Below, in pieces: positions 44,735 to 54,206 of a stretch of DNA of 64,000 bases. The position numbers were made by a program, and so were the translations under genes. The DNA lies in assembly GCA_964555055.1 (NCBI GenBank), contig CAZKQW010000002.1, forward strand, positions 196,391 through 260,390, read 5' to 3'. The notes beneath the pieces are model-generated. The model made no database searches. It had not been told where the DNA came from and saw only the letters and a list, made by a program, of their open reading frames with translations. How positions within the stretch are numbered: the stretch's first letter is position 1; each line of letters opens with the position of its first letter. The DNA comes from GCA-016699445 sp964555055. GTDB taxonomy: Bacteria; UBA10199; JACPAL01; GCA-016699445.

Positions 44735-47493
44735 AAAGGCGGCCTCCAGCCGGGAGACGGCTCCGTCTCCAACACTTGCTGCAAGATGTCTTTGATCTTT
44801 TTAAGACGGGTCTCTGAGACTATCTTATGCCCAAAAATGTCCTTAACGTAAAATGTGTCCGCCACCTGATCGATCTTCGTCGATATTTTTGAGACATCCA
44901 CATAAAGCCCTAAAGACGCCAAGGTGGACGTAATTTGGTAAAGAAGTCCCACCCGGTCCTGTGTGTAAATATCGATCACCGTATAGTAGGCGGATACGTC
45001 ATTATCGACGTCGATGCGTGTAGGAAGCTTTTGGGCCACTTTTTTCTTGAAGAGAGAGGGTTTGAATTTTTCGGCGACTAATCCATCTACGGATAAACGT
45101 CCCTGAAGGACTTCACGCAAGTCCCTTTCCAACCTCTCCCACCGTTCCCCATCTTCGACAAGCAACGGACGCCCCTCGTGGTTCGTCACGCGAAAGATTT
45201 GGAGGGCATGTCCATGGCTCGAAAGATGCAGCTGAGCCTCGACGATGTTTAAATTGTGAGCCGCGAAAAGACCCGCCATGCGTGGGAAGAGACTCGCGGT
45301 CTCCACGGTGAAGAGCGTCGCCTCGTTCACCCCTTCGCGCTCCAGGGTTTTGACCTCGAAAACGATCGGATCGTGGGAAAATCTTTCCCAAAGCTTTAAA
45401 TGATTTATGATCGTCGCAGGAGGCGTCGAAAGAAGGTAACGTGGCGGCATCATGGCGAAGAACTCTCGGCAACGACCCTGTTTTTGCTCTTTTTGCTCTC
45501 CGCCGATGAGAGGCAGGGTTTGCTCTAAGATCTTGGGAATGACTTGAGTGGCCTTCTCGGTGTCGAAGGAACCTTTTTCAAGTACGGATCGGGTCCTTGA
45601 GTACAAATGCTCGAGCAAGGACGATTTCCAGCTGGTCATCGCCTCCTGGCTTGTGCCCCGCACGTCACAATGAGTGAGTATGTAGAGCATGTTTAGCCTC
45701 TCCACCGTGTCCATGGTCTTGGCGAACTGCACGATGAGATTGGAATCTTCCAGGTCGCGTCGGAATCCGATATGAGTCATGATCAAGTGGCTGAGCTCTA
45801 AAAACTCCAGAAGGTCCACTTCTTCGGGGGTGTATCCTAGTCTCTCCCCCGCTTGCCGGATCAACGGAGCTCCTTTCAAAACGTGCCCCTTACCCACGCC
45901 TTTACCGATGTCGTGGTAGAGGATCGCGAACGACAAAAGATCCCTACGCGCCACCTCCACCCCTAAGCTATGCAAGGTGGGCTTATTAATCTCGTAAACC
46001 CCCTCCACGATCCTTCCCCACTCTTGCACGGCGAAGATGGAGTGCACATCCACGGTATAGACATGATAGAGATTGTGCTGGACCCGAAACCTCAGATTCT
46101 TCCACTCCGGCAAGTACGCCGACAGGACGCCGAGATCGTTCATCGAAAAGAGGATGCGGGAAAGACCGACCGGCTGCGACAAGATTTTTTTGAAGAGCGC
46201 ATGCGTCTCTTGGCTCTCGATCAGGGCATCTCCGATCATGTCGACGGCTTGCTCGATGTAGTCCTGGGTCTTGTCGTCGATCTTGAGGTTCAAGCGATGG
46301 GCCACCTCGAAGATCTTCATCAAGTAAACGGGTTGGTCGAAAAAAAGATTTTGAAAGGCCACGGTTAACTGATCATCGATGATCTTCAAGTTCGGATCGT
46401 CTAAAACCGAAGGCCTCGTCTTTGAAAATAAAGTGGCATCTACCTTTTGGACACGACGGAAAACCTTCTCCGTCAACTGACGTATGACGGCCGCATGCTC
46501 GTAATAATCTCGCATGAATTGCTCTACCGCCAGGAAGTCTCCACTTTCATACCCTAATGATTTGGCGACGGCTTCTTGGGATTCGACCGTCAATTGGTCA
46601 AATTTTTTACCATGCAGACGGTGAAGTTGGTTGCGTGAACGCCAAAGGAAGCGCACCGCTTCCATGAGCTGGATAAACTCCCCCACGCTCAAAAAGCCGC
46701 TGTCCTGCATCATCGCGATATGGGACATGACCGGAGGAGTGATGGAAGCAGGCGCTAAGAAAGATGCGTTCTTCATCCCGTATTCGACACGCGCCACCCA
46801 GTAGAGAGTGTGATAATCCCTCAATCCCCCTTCGCTCTCTTTAAGGTTAGGCTCCAAAAGAAAAATCGACCCGCCGTACTTGCGTTTTCTCTCCGCGTTT
46901 TCCCGTAATTTTTTCTCGTAAAAAGCCTTCCGATTCTTCTCGGATTTGAAGTGCTTCTGGATGCCATGGGACAAATCCTCAGTGAGCGACTCCGTACCCG
47001 CCAAAAGCCGCGCGTCAAAGAGCGAGGTCATGACCGTCAAGTCTTCTTCCATGAACTTGAGGCAATCTTTCACGGTGCGGGTGGCCACCCCCACTTCCAA
47101 ACCTGCGTCCCAGAGCGTTTGGATCACCTCAGTGCCCAAGCTCTTCACGAATTCGTCCGGCTTCCCTTCATATAAGATCAGAAGATCGATGTCGGAAGCG
47201 AGGCATAGCTCGCGACGCCCGTATCCGCCCTGAGCGACAAGGGAACAACCGCCTTTTCTCTTGTACCCGCTTTTCCCGAAACCATTTTCCGCGCGTCGAA
47301 AAAGCTCCCGCAAAAGGACATCCATCAAATCAGAATGCGTATTGAGGACCTGCAAGGCGTCGACTTTACGGTCATGAAGGGACAAGACGTAGGCCTTCAC
47401 TTTCGCAAGGTAGTCTTTCACCTGAGGTAATACGGACTCCTCGCCTAGCGTGAGGGTGGGAGGCGCTTCGACCGTTTCTGGGAGTGTTTCCAT
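44731..47493 (-). CDS. glnD: [Protein-PII] uridylyltransferase / uridylyl-removing enzyme
   Basis: Nitrogen sensor that modifies PII. The start is set at METLPETVEA (47493), 2 bp after the amidase stop, giving about 920 aa. Domains in order are a nucleotidyltransferase (GGYGRRELCLASDIDLLILY), the GlnD linker, an HD phosphohydrolase (ILYHDIGKG), and two C-terminal ACT domains that bind glutamine. No PII gene (glnB/glnK) is in the window. The presence of an NtrC-family regulator at 55422 makes a nitrogen link possible but unproven. Confidence 0.9.
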   Translation of the reverse strand: METLPETVEAPPTLTLGEESVLPQVKDYLAKVKAYVLSLHDRKVDALQVLNTHSDLMDVLLRELFRRAENGFGKSGYKRKGGCSLVAQGGYGRRELCLASDIDLLILYEGKPDEFVKSLGTEVIQTLWDAGLEVGVATRTVKDCLKFMEEDLTVMTSLFDARLLAGTESLTEDLSHGIQKHFKSEKNRKAFYEKKLRENAERKRKYGGSIFLLEPNLKESEGGLRDYHTLYWVARVEYGMKNASFLAPASITPPVMSHIAMMQDSGFLSVGEFIQLMEAVRFLWRSRNQLHRLHGKKFDQLTVESQEAVAKSLGYESGDFLAVEQFMRDYYEHAAVIRQLTEKVFRRVQKVDATLFSKTRPSVLDDPNLKIIDDQLTVAFQNLFFDQPVYLMKIFEVAHRLNLKIDDKTQDYIEQAVDMIGDALIESQETHALFKKILSQPVGLSRILFSMNDLGVLSAYLPEWKNLRFRVQHNLYHVYTVDVHSIFAVQEWGRIVEGVYEINKPTLHSLGVEVARRDLLSFAILYHDIGKGVGKGHVLKGAPLIRQAGERLGYTPEEVDLLEFLELSHLIMTHIGFRRDLEDSNLIVQFAKTMDTVERLNMLYILTHCDVRGTSQEAMTSWKSSLLEHLYSRTRSVLEKGSFDTEKATQVIPKILEQTLPLIGGEQKEQKQGRCREFFAMMPPRYLLSTPPATIINHLKLWERFSHDPIVFEVKTLEREGVNEATLFTVETASLFPRMAGLFAAHNLNIVEAQLHLSSHGHALQIFRVTNHEGRPLLVEDGERWERLERDLREVLQGRLSVDGLVAEKFKPSLFKKKVAQKLPTRIDVDNDVSAYYTVIDIYTQDRVGLLYQITSTLASLGLYVDVSKISTKIDQVADTFYVKDIFGHKIVSETRLKKIKDILQQVLETEPSPGWRPPL

Positions 47494-47495
47494 AC

Positions 47496-48305
47496 TTAGA
47501 GATCCCCACCTTCCTTTTCGAACTGAGCCCAATAATCCTTCACTCCCAACGCGACCGCATCGGCAAACTGCTTTTGGAACTGCGGCGTCTTGAGTCTTTT
47601 TCCTTCGCGCGGATGGGTAATAAAACCGACTTCGATCAACAAGCTCGGACATTTGGCGCCTACGAGCACATAAAAAAGCGCCGTCTTCACTTTCACGTCT
47701 TCAATGGGACATTTCTTCTGGAGGCCTTCCAAACGGTCTTTCACGTTTGCGGCCAGGAGGGCGGATTCTTCGGTCGCTGCCGCCTGGATCAAATCCGATA
47801 AAATGGCTTGGATTTCCTTTTGGTTTTTAACCTTCATCAAACCGTTCTCGCGGCGCGCGAGCTTCTCGGACGAGCGGTCTGTGGCGCGATTGAGGTAGTA
47901 AATTTCAACACCCTCGGCCTCGACGCTTTGGGCGGCGTTCGCGTGGACGGATAGGAAAATATCGCATTGTTTCTTGTTGGCGAACCGATTTCGCTGGCCC
48001 AATTCCAAAAACGCGTCGTTGTTGCGGGTCAAGAGAACGTCGGCGCCCAATTGGGTCCTCAAGCTGCTCGCCAACCTCTTCGAAAACGCCAGGACAAGGT
48101 CGCTCTCTCGGATCTTATTCTTCTGGGCGATCGCCCCGGGATCCTTGCCGCCATGCCCCGGATCGATCACGATTCGAGGTCCAGGCACTTTGGGAACGAC
48201 TCCCATCGGGTGCTTTTGCCCCTGTACCGCATCCGCAAAGCGACTCCCTATCATGAAGATTGCGCCGACCCCTAAAACGACGAAAAACCGCCTCCCCATT
48301 CTCAT
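47496..48305 (-). CDS. N-acetylmuramoyl-L-alanine amidase (Amidase_3)
   Basis: Zinc peptidoglycan hydrolase that cleaves the stem peptide from MurNAc, typically in daughter-cell separation. The N-terminal hydrophobic segment (RRFFVVLGVGAIFMIGSRF) is a signal or anchor. VIDPGHGGKDPGAI has the first zinc His and a Glu follows, FLSVHANAA holds the next His, and IEVGFITHPREGKRL has the catalytic Glu. There is no LysM or AMIN domain. Length is 269 aa. Confidence 0.9.
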   Translation of the reverse strand: MRMGRRFFVVLGVGAIFMIGSRFADAVQGQKHPMGVVPKVPGPRIVIDPGHGGKDPGAIAQKNKIRESDLVLAFSKRLASSLRTQLGADVLLTRNNDAFLELGQRNRFANKKQCDIFLSVHANAAQSVEAEGVEIYYLNRATDRSSEKLARRENGLMKVKNQKEIQAILSDLIQAAATEESALLAANVKDRLEGLQKKCPIEDVKVKTALFYVLVGAKCPSLLIEVGFITHPREGKRLKTPQFQKQFADAVALGVKDYWAQFEKEGGDL

Positions 48306-48355
48306 AAGTAATGGGAAGCTATGCTTTTCTTTCGCCCTTCTAGCAACGTTTTCTT

Positions 48356-48577
48356 ATGGATGACGATAACTTAAGAAAGCTTTTATGGACATCCATCAGG
48401 CACGTTTCCAAATATCCTCTCCACCTCATCAAGCGGATGATAGACCTACTCTCACACGCGGAGCCACCATCTTCGATGCTCTCGACGATACCCAAACCCC
48501 GCCTTTGGGGCACAACAGAAAGACTTAAGGCGCCAATTGGTCCAAAGGATCTTAGACAAGCCAGAACCCCTCGGTAA
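48356..48577 (+). pseudogene. 5' fragment of the PRTase-like gene, in a different frame
   Basis: ATG at 48356 opens 73 codons (MDDDNLRKLLWTSIRHVSKY) that overlap the main PRTase-like frame by 41 bases in the +1 frame. The N-terminal part looks like real protein (PLHLIKRMIDLLSHAEPP), whereas its end (RLKAPIGPKDLRQARTPR) does not. The +1 frame is open over about 48490-48537 and reads QQKDLRRQLVQRIL. The simplest reading is a single-base indel near 48490-48530, in a region of C and G runs, that splits one gene. Confidence 0.45.
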
Positions 48578-49421
48578 GAGCGAGCGTGATTTCCTTTCTC
48601 GATGGCTAGCCGAAGATATGAATACCCGTTATGACGGCCTTGAAGTCGCTAAAAGGGTTTGTTCGAGGCTGCATGGGGAGAAAGGCCTCTCATTCTTGGC
48701 AAATCACCCCAAGACGTCTCCTATTGAAGCCGTCCGGATTCACTTGAGCCAAAATGACCGAGGGGCAGCCTATCGAACTCTCGCGAAAGGTATGGATCAA
48801 GATTTGATTCTGAAAGAAATTTTTGGACCTGAATTCGAGCCTTTCTTCGACGAGCACATGCAAGCCTACATAACGTCCATAGGATATACAAACGATGAGG
48901 CGCGAAAATGCTTCACGGAGCGTCCCAGACTTTGGGAAGTGATGATCCGCCTCATTCCATTATGGAATGCTTTTGATGTTTTCATTCCCATTCCTCAAGG
49001 AGGGCTTTTTCTCGGGGCTCTTACCGCTTTTTTTGGCTATCCCACTTATCCACTCGAGATACATGCCCATAAACGCATACGGGCTGAAAGCCTAGTGGCT
49101 TGGAAAAAACAACCACTGTCCCTCGCCCTTGAAAATAGAAAAGTGCTCGTCTTGGAGGATGACATGGTTGGAGGCAATACCGTACGTCGGGCCATTGAAG
49201 AAATTCAAGCAATAGCCCGTCCACGCAAGATAGCCATTACCGTATCCACCTCTCCTTTTTTTTCAGGATCTCATCATACGGGCGACGATTTCGGGCAGCC
49301 CAGAGAAGTGATCGAAGATTTAAGCCGTCAAGGATATCGCACCCATTTTCTCGCCAAGCTAAAACCTTCCCACGTCGAAGCCCTTTATGAACGATACCGT
49401 TCCCGCCAACTAAATCTTTGA
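48537..49421 (+). CDS. Phosphoribosyltransferase-fold protein of unknown substrate
   Basis: The 294-aa protein has a PRTase-like region. VFIPIPQGGLFLGALTAFFG resembles the first strand and turn, and VLVLEDDMVGGNT (203-215) resembles the PRPP-binding loop, with D-D then a small GGNT in place of the usual TTGAT. The N-terminal helices (RDFLSRWLAEDMNTRYDGLEV) are unlike standard PRTases. Start TTG at 48537 has AAGG six bases upstream; the true start may lie in the other frame (see 48356). No neighbouring nucleotide-metabolism gene is seen. Confidence 0.6.
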   Translation: MVQRILDKPEPLGKSERDFLSRWLAEDMNTRYDGLEVAKRVCSRLHGEKGLSFLANHPKTSPIEAVRIHLSQNDRGAAYRTLAKGMDQDLILKEIFGPEFEPFFDEHMQAYITSIGYTNDEARKCFTERPRLWEVMIRLIPLWNAFDVFIPIPQGGLFLGALTAFFGYPTYPLEIHAHKRIRAESLVAWKKQPLSLALENRKVLVLEDDMVGGNTVRRAIEEIQAIARPRKIAITVSTSPFFSGSHHTGDDFGQPREVIEDLSRQGYRTHFLAKLKPSHVEALYERYRSRQLNL

Positions 49422-49446
49422 CAAGGCTTTCCCCCCCCGTTATGGG
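49418..49446 (+). promoter_or_regulatory. hppA: Possible promoter of hppA
   Basis: A consensus -35 TTGACA (49418-49423) is followed after 17 bp by TATGGG (49441-49446), a weak -10. It overlaps the stop codon of the preceding gene. A good Shine-Dalgarno (AGGAG, 49491-49495) lies before the hppA ATG. Confidence 0.4.
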
Positions 49447-49502
49447 TCGCGCGCATTTTTTCTTAAGACGTTGGAAATAATAATTTATTAAGGAGAAAAT
49501 CT

Positions 49503-51923
49503 ATGAAGAGACGAATCGCCGCATTCGTTGCCTTGATGTCGACTTTCGGAACTTTCCTGTCCTCGAAAGCCGCCTTCGCCAGCGAAGCCGAGCTGCACAT
49601 CCCTGAGCTCAACTCCACGTACCAACTTTTCGGTAGCTCCATCACCGGAAACGGCATCCTCCAACTCGGTTTGGGCGTCGCCCTCCTCGGAATGCTCTTC
49701 GCCTTCTTCGAATTCCTGAAAGTGAAGAAGCTCCCGGCCCATAAATCGATGCTGGAAGTCTCCAATCTCATCTACGAGACCTGCAAAACCTATCTTCTGC
49801 AACAGGGCAAGTTCCTCGTTGTGCTGGAGCTCTTCATCGGGGCCTGCATCTTCTATTACTTCTCGATCCTCCAGCATATGGAACTTCCCCGCGTGCTCCT
49901 GATCCTCCTCTGGTCGATCCTGGGCATCTTGGGGTCCTTCGGCGTCGCCTGGTTCGGCATCCGCATCAATACGTACGCGAATAGCCGCACAGCCTTCGCA
50001 TCTCTCCAAGGCAAGCCCTACCCCGTCATGGGCATCCCGCTGCAATCCGGCATGTCCATCGGCGTCATGCTCATCTGCGTCGAACTCTTCATGATGATCT
50101 ACATCCTTCTGTACGTCCCGCGCGAGAGCGCCGGAGCCTGCTTCGTCGGATTCGCCATCGGTGAATCCCTGGGAGCCTCGGCCCTCCGCATCTGCGGCGG
50201 TATCTTCACCAAGATCGCCGACATCGGATCCGACCTCATGAAGATCGTGTTCAACATCAAGGAAGACGACGCGCGCAACCCCGGCGTCATCGCCGACTGC
50301 ACGGGCGACAACGCGGGCGACTCGGTCGGCCCCACGGCCGACGGTTTCGAGACCTACGGCGTCACGGGCGTGGCCTTGATCAGCTTCATCGTTTTAGCGG
50401 TCGGAATGACTTCCGGCGCGGACGGCAAGTTATCTTTGGGCCTCGGCGGAGCCGAAATCCAAGCGAAACTCATCGTTTGGATCTTCGCCATGCGCGTCTT
50501 GATGATCCTCACCTCCATCGTCTCCTATTGGATCAACAACATCGTCTCCAAAGCCATGTACGCCAACAAGTCGCACTTCAATTTCGAGAATCCGTTGACG
50601 ATGCTGGTTTGGCTGACGTCGATCCTGTCGATCGTCGTCACGTATTCCGTCAGCTACCTCCTCATCGGCGACATGCTCGACGGGACCTTATGGTATAAAC
50701 TCTCCACCATCATCAGCTGCGGTACGTTGGCCGGAGCCTTGATCCCCGAGTTCACGAAGATTTTCACTTCGGCCAAGTCCAAGCACGTGGCCGAGATCGT
50801 CAACGCCTCCCGCGAAGGTGGCGCGTCGCTCACGATCCTCTCCGGATTGGTCGCCGGTAATTTCAGCGCCTTCTGGAAAGGCATGTTGATGACGGGATTG
50901 ATGTTTATCGCCTATCTTTCGAGCCACACCGGTTTGGATAGTTTGATGGTCTATCCCACCGTCTTCGCTTTCGGCCTCGTGGCCTTCGGCTTCCTCGGCA
51001 TGGGTCCCGTCACGATCGCGGTCGACAGCTACGGACCCGTCACGGACAACGCCCAATCGGTCTTCGAGCTCTCCCAAATCGAACAGCTCCCGAACATCTC
51101 GCAGGAGATCGAGAAGGAATTCGGCGTGAAGCCAAACTTCACTCAAGGTAAGGAGTATTTAGAAGAGAACGACTCCGCCGGTAACACCTTTAAAGCCACG
51201 GCGAAACCCGTCTTGATCGGCACGGCCGTCATCGGCGCGACCACGATGATCTTCTCGATCATCCTCCTCTTGAACCTCAAGCTGGACCTGCTCGATCCCC
51301 TCGTCCTCTTCGGCCTCATCTGCGGCGGCTCCGTCATCTATTGGTTCACCGGCGCTTCCATCCAGGCCGTGAGCACGGGCGCCTACCGCGCGGTGGAGTA
51401 CATCAAGGCCAACATCAAGCTCGAGAGCAACGAGAAGGCTTCGGTCAAGGACTCCAAGGAAGTCGTCAAGATCTGCACTCAATACGCCCAAGCCGGAATG
51501 ATCAACATCTTCGGCGTGATTTTCTCGTTCACCTTAGCCTTCGCCTGCTTCGATCCCACCTTCTTCGCCAGCTACTTGATCTCGATTGCGGTCTTCGGCC
51601 TCTTCCAAGCCCTCTTCATGGCGAATGCCGGCGGCGCTTGGGACAATGCGAAGAAAGTCGTCGAAGTCGACTTGAAGGAAAAGGGAACCCCTCTCCATGC
51701 CGCCACCGTCATCGGCGACACGGTCGGAGATCCCTACAAGGACACGTCTTCCGTGGCCTTGAACCCCATCATCAAGTTCACCACCCTCTTCGGCTTGTTG
51801 GCCGTCGAGATCGCGGTTTCGGCCAAGAATGTCGCTCCTTACATCGGCGCCGTCTTCCTCGTGGTCGGATTGGTCTTCGTCGCCCGCTCCTTCTACGGGA
51901 TGCGGATCAAGACAAGCTCTTAA
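49503..51923 (+). CDS. hppA: Membrane-bound proton-pumping pyrophosphatase
   Basis: Hydrolyses pyrophosphate and pumps cations across the membrane. The 806 aa have about 16 hydrophobic helices. The substrate loop DDARNPGVIADCTGDNAGDSVGP binds Mg-PPi (acidic cluster), and the final helices carry the DTVGDPYKDT motif. At the residue that decides K+ dependence the protein has GNTFKATAK; Lys at this position marks the K+-independent, H+-pumping class. The N-terminus has an extra signal-like segment (MKRRIAAFVALMSTFGTF). A strong intrinsic terminator follows. Confidence 0.94.
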   Translation: MKRRIAAFVALMSTFGTFLSSKAAFASEAELHIPELNSTYQLFGSSITGNGILQLGLGVALLGMLFAFFEFLKVKKLPAHKSMLEVSNLIYETCKTYLLQQGKFLVVLELFIGACIFYYFSILQHMELPRVLLILLWSILGILGSFGVAWFGIRINTYANSRTAFASLQGKPYPVMGIPLQSGMSIGVMLICVELFMMIYILLYVPRESAGACFVGFAIGESLGASALRICGGIFTKIADIGSDLMKIVFNIKEDDARNPGVIADCTGDNAGDSVGPTADGFETYGVTGVALISFIVLAVGMTSGADGKLSLGLGGAEIQAKLIVWIFAMRVLMILTSIVSYWINNIVSKAMYANKSHFNFENPLTMLVWLTSILSIVVTYSVSYLLIGDMLDGTLWYKLSTIISCGTLAGALIPEFTKIFTSAKSKHVAEIVNASREGGASLTILSGLVAGNFSAFWKGMLMTGLMFIAYLSSHTGLDSLMVYPTVFAFGLVAFGFLGMGPVTIAVDSYGPVTDNAQSVFELSQIEQLPNISQEIEKEFGVKPNFTQGKEYLEENDSAGNTFKATAKPVLIGTAVIGATTMIFSIILLLNLKLDLLDPLVLFGLICGGSVIYWFTGASIQAVSTGAYRAVEYIKANIKLESNEKASVKDSKEVVKICTQYAQAGMINIFGVIFSFTLAFACFDPTFFASYLISIAVFGLFQALFMANAGGAWDNAKKVVEVDLKEKGTPLHAATVIGDTVGDPYKDTSSVALNPIIKFTTLFGLLAVEIAVSAKNVAPYIGAVFLVVGLVFVARSFYGMRIKTSS

Positions 51924-51946
51924 GAGTCAAGGACTCCGAAACAAAA

Positions 51947-51974
51947 GCCGCCTCTTCCCGAGGCGGCTTTTTTT
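51947..51974. terminator. Intrinsic terminator shared by hppA and the LamG gene
   Basis: GCCGCCTC (51947-51954), loop TTCCC, GAGGCGGC (51960-51967), then seven T (51968-51974), with A's on the other side. It ends hppA about 20 bp past its stop and lies 7 bp from the opposing gene's stop, so it can serve both convergent transcripts. Confidence 0.92.
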
Positions 51975-51980
51975 ATGCGC

Positions 51981-54155
51981 TTACGGATGGATCAGCGAAC
52001 ATCCCGTGGAAGTTTCGGTATCGGGAATGGGATCCACGGGAACGATGGGAGCTACAGGTATCGTAGGAGCCGTTGGTAAATTTTGGGGTGTGTCACCTGC
52101 AGGCGTGTTCGGGGTAGATACCGAGATCGGCGGTCGGGCGATGACGTTGAGATTCAGGTCGAAATTCTTACTGGCGAAATCCGGGTCATCGCTCACCAAA
52201 GTATGGTGGATGGAGGCCCGTGTCGACGCGTCTAAACGAATGGCTTGAGTGGCTTCTACCTGTAAGCTCTGAGGAACGTTCCAGTTATCGGGCGTGAAAC
52301 TGATCGAGGACGGGCTTACGCGGACGACCGGCGAGTCGGAAGATAAGACGACCGTCACGACCGCTCGTGGCGAATGATTCAAAGCCACTTGAAAAGCATC
52401 GCGCGTCTCGGCTTCGGTTTGGCTTTGAGCCACGCGCGTCTCCCCTCCCGATTCGGAAAAAGTCACTCCCGCATTTTCGACGAGAGGCCTGAGACGTCCC
52501 GAAGACTCAGGAACAGGCGCTGGAGGCTGCGTAGGGAGGGAGTAGGCGATGCTAACACGCTGGACGATGGGATTTTCTCCATCTTGCCGGAGGGAGATTT
52601 GGTATTGGATGCACGGGTCCCCTTGTAGGACGCAGTCGTTCATGGGTCGCCCAGATTCATCCCGCAAACTCCCCTCTTCCGACAGAGGATCGCATTCAGA
52701 AAAATCGACGGCCGATGACATCGACGCTGTTGCGCCTGTCCGGATCTTTAGACTCGCTCCACGAGTCGGTTCGGATGTGTGAAGAACGGCCTCATTCCAA
52801 TGAGCTCCCTCCGGGGCGCAAAACGCGTTAGACGTTAATGATCCTTCTACGAAGTAGGCCGTTTCCTCCCCTCCAATACGGCTCAAAGGCCGTGTCGGAT
52901 CCTGGTTCAAGAATTGACGAGCCTCCGCCCGAATCCAGGAGGGTGACCGTGCGGTCCTAGCAATACTCATTTCATCTAAAACTCCCCTAAAGGAGAATTC
53001 CGGCGCATGAGTCCGCATATCGACCGATTCTGCATAAGGATATAAGGTGCCGACGCAAAGAGGCAGATTATAATCAGGCGTAAAATTCCAGTCTGTGACG
53101 GCGAGAGTCGCTCGTTCCGGCTGTTCCACGCCGTCGATAAAAAACTTCATCATTCTATCGGCGTCTACGACCAGAGCCACAAAATGGTAAACGCGCGGAG
53201 ATAAGCGGGCGGTGGTTCGGAAAAATTGGGCTTGTGGGGTGGCCCCTTGAAAATTAACGCCAACGCTGCCGTCCGCTTGGATGAGCAAGCGATAGTCATA
53301 GATGCCATTTCCATTTACGGGTTTACTAAAAAATTGTCCGCCATTGCCGTCAGGGGCGTCCATTACGACCGCGCTCAAGGTCAAAGGCCCTCCCGTGTAA
53401 TCCAAACTACGGTCTCCCGAAGCGCTTAAGTCGTTGAAGTAAATCGCTTGATTCTCATTGGAGAGATTCACGCCCTTTCCAATAGCCGCATCCATCACAC
53501 TTTCGGCACCCAAGCCACCGCGTACGCGCACTTGAGCGTCGTTATAGCTACTGGATTTCACGCTATCTCGGAACGGGTGATTGAAATGGGAAACGGAATT
53601 ATACCCCTCACTCCATACGTCTTCGCGACGCTCTCCTGAGGAAGCTCCCGAATTCCCGTAATAAACGTAAATAGGTTCGGGAACGGCCGGCGCCGCGGGC
53701 AGCCGTGGAATTTTCACCCAAAATACGCCTTGATGAGTGGTGGCATTCCATGTCTCGATTTCATAAGGCAGCTCGGTACGCCCGTCTTCCGAAACAAAAC
53801 GCAGATCCGTCGCATTCGGCAACGCGGCGCGGATCTCCGAGAGTCTCAAGACGACCGGAAAATTCACCAAGTCCTCTGCAAGACCACTATTATCGAAAGT
53901 GATACGTTTCCGATAAGCCCAAGAACGCCCTCCATCGACCGCATACCAATTAGCTGGGGAGGCTAATTGCAAACTTCCGGCTGCGGTTTCGAGATTATTG
54001 GCTTGAAGGTATTGGTTCAAAGTGCCGGCACCGACACCTCCCGACCAATCGGTCTGGTCGAATCGAAGGAAACGTTCCACCTGGGCTTTCACGGGTAAAG
54101 CCAGGAATGAGACTATGAAAGCAGATGTAATAAGGATGGTTAGCCGTCTTTTCAT
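51981..54155 (-). CDS. Secreted DUF2341 / LamG-type protein
   Basis: The 724 aa begin with a signal peptide (TILITSAFIVSFLALPVKA). The DUF2341 block is YRKRITFDNSGLAEDLVNFPVVLRL then PIYVYYGNSGASS. A concanavalin-like LamG domain follows (GPLTLSAVVMDAPDGNGGQF, FHALVVDADR-like region, FRGVLDEMSIARTARS). The C-terminal third is Pro/Thr/Val-rich and ends GCSLIHP. Such proteins bind carbohydrate or mediate surface contacts. It is convergent with hppA and has no evident operon partner. Confidence 0.8.
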   Translation of the reverse strand: MKRRLTILITSAFIVSFLALPVKAQVERFLRFDQTDWSGGVGAGTLNQYLQANNLETAAGSLQLASPANWYAVDGGRSWAYRKRITFDNSGLAEDLVNFPVVLRLSEIRAALPNATDLRFVSEDGRTELPYEIETWNATTHQGVFWVKIPRLPAAPAVPEPIYVYYGNSGASSGERREDVWSEGYNSVSHFNHPFRDSVKSSSYNDAQVRVRGGLGAESVMDAAIGKGVNLSNENQAIYFNDLSASGDRSLDYTGGPLTLSAVVMDAPDGNGGQFFSKPVNGNGIYDYRLLIQADGSVGVNFQGATPQAQFFRTTARLSPRVYHFVALVVDADRMMKFFIDGVEQPERATLAVTDWNFTPDYNLPLCVGTLYPYAESVDMRTHAPEFSFRGVLDEMSIARTARSPSWIRAEARQFLNQDPTRPLSRIGGEETAYFVEGSLTSNAFCAPEGAHWNEAVLHTSEPTRGASLKIRTGATASMSSAVDFSECDPLSEEGSLRDESGRPMNDCVLQGDPCIQYQISLRQDGENPIVQRVSIAYSLPTQPPAPVPESSGRLRPLVENAGVTFSESGGETRVAQSQTEAETRDAFQVALNHSPRAVVTVVLSSDSPVVRVSPSSISFTPDNWNVPQSLQVEATQAIRLDASTRASIHHTLVSDDPDFASKNFDLNLNVIARPPISVSTPNTPAGDTPQNLPTAPTIPVAPIVPVDPIPDTETSTGCSLIHP

Positions 54156-54206
54156 GAAGGTATCCAGGAATACTCAACGGCTTCTTTTGATTTTTTATGA
54201 AGATTT

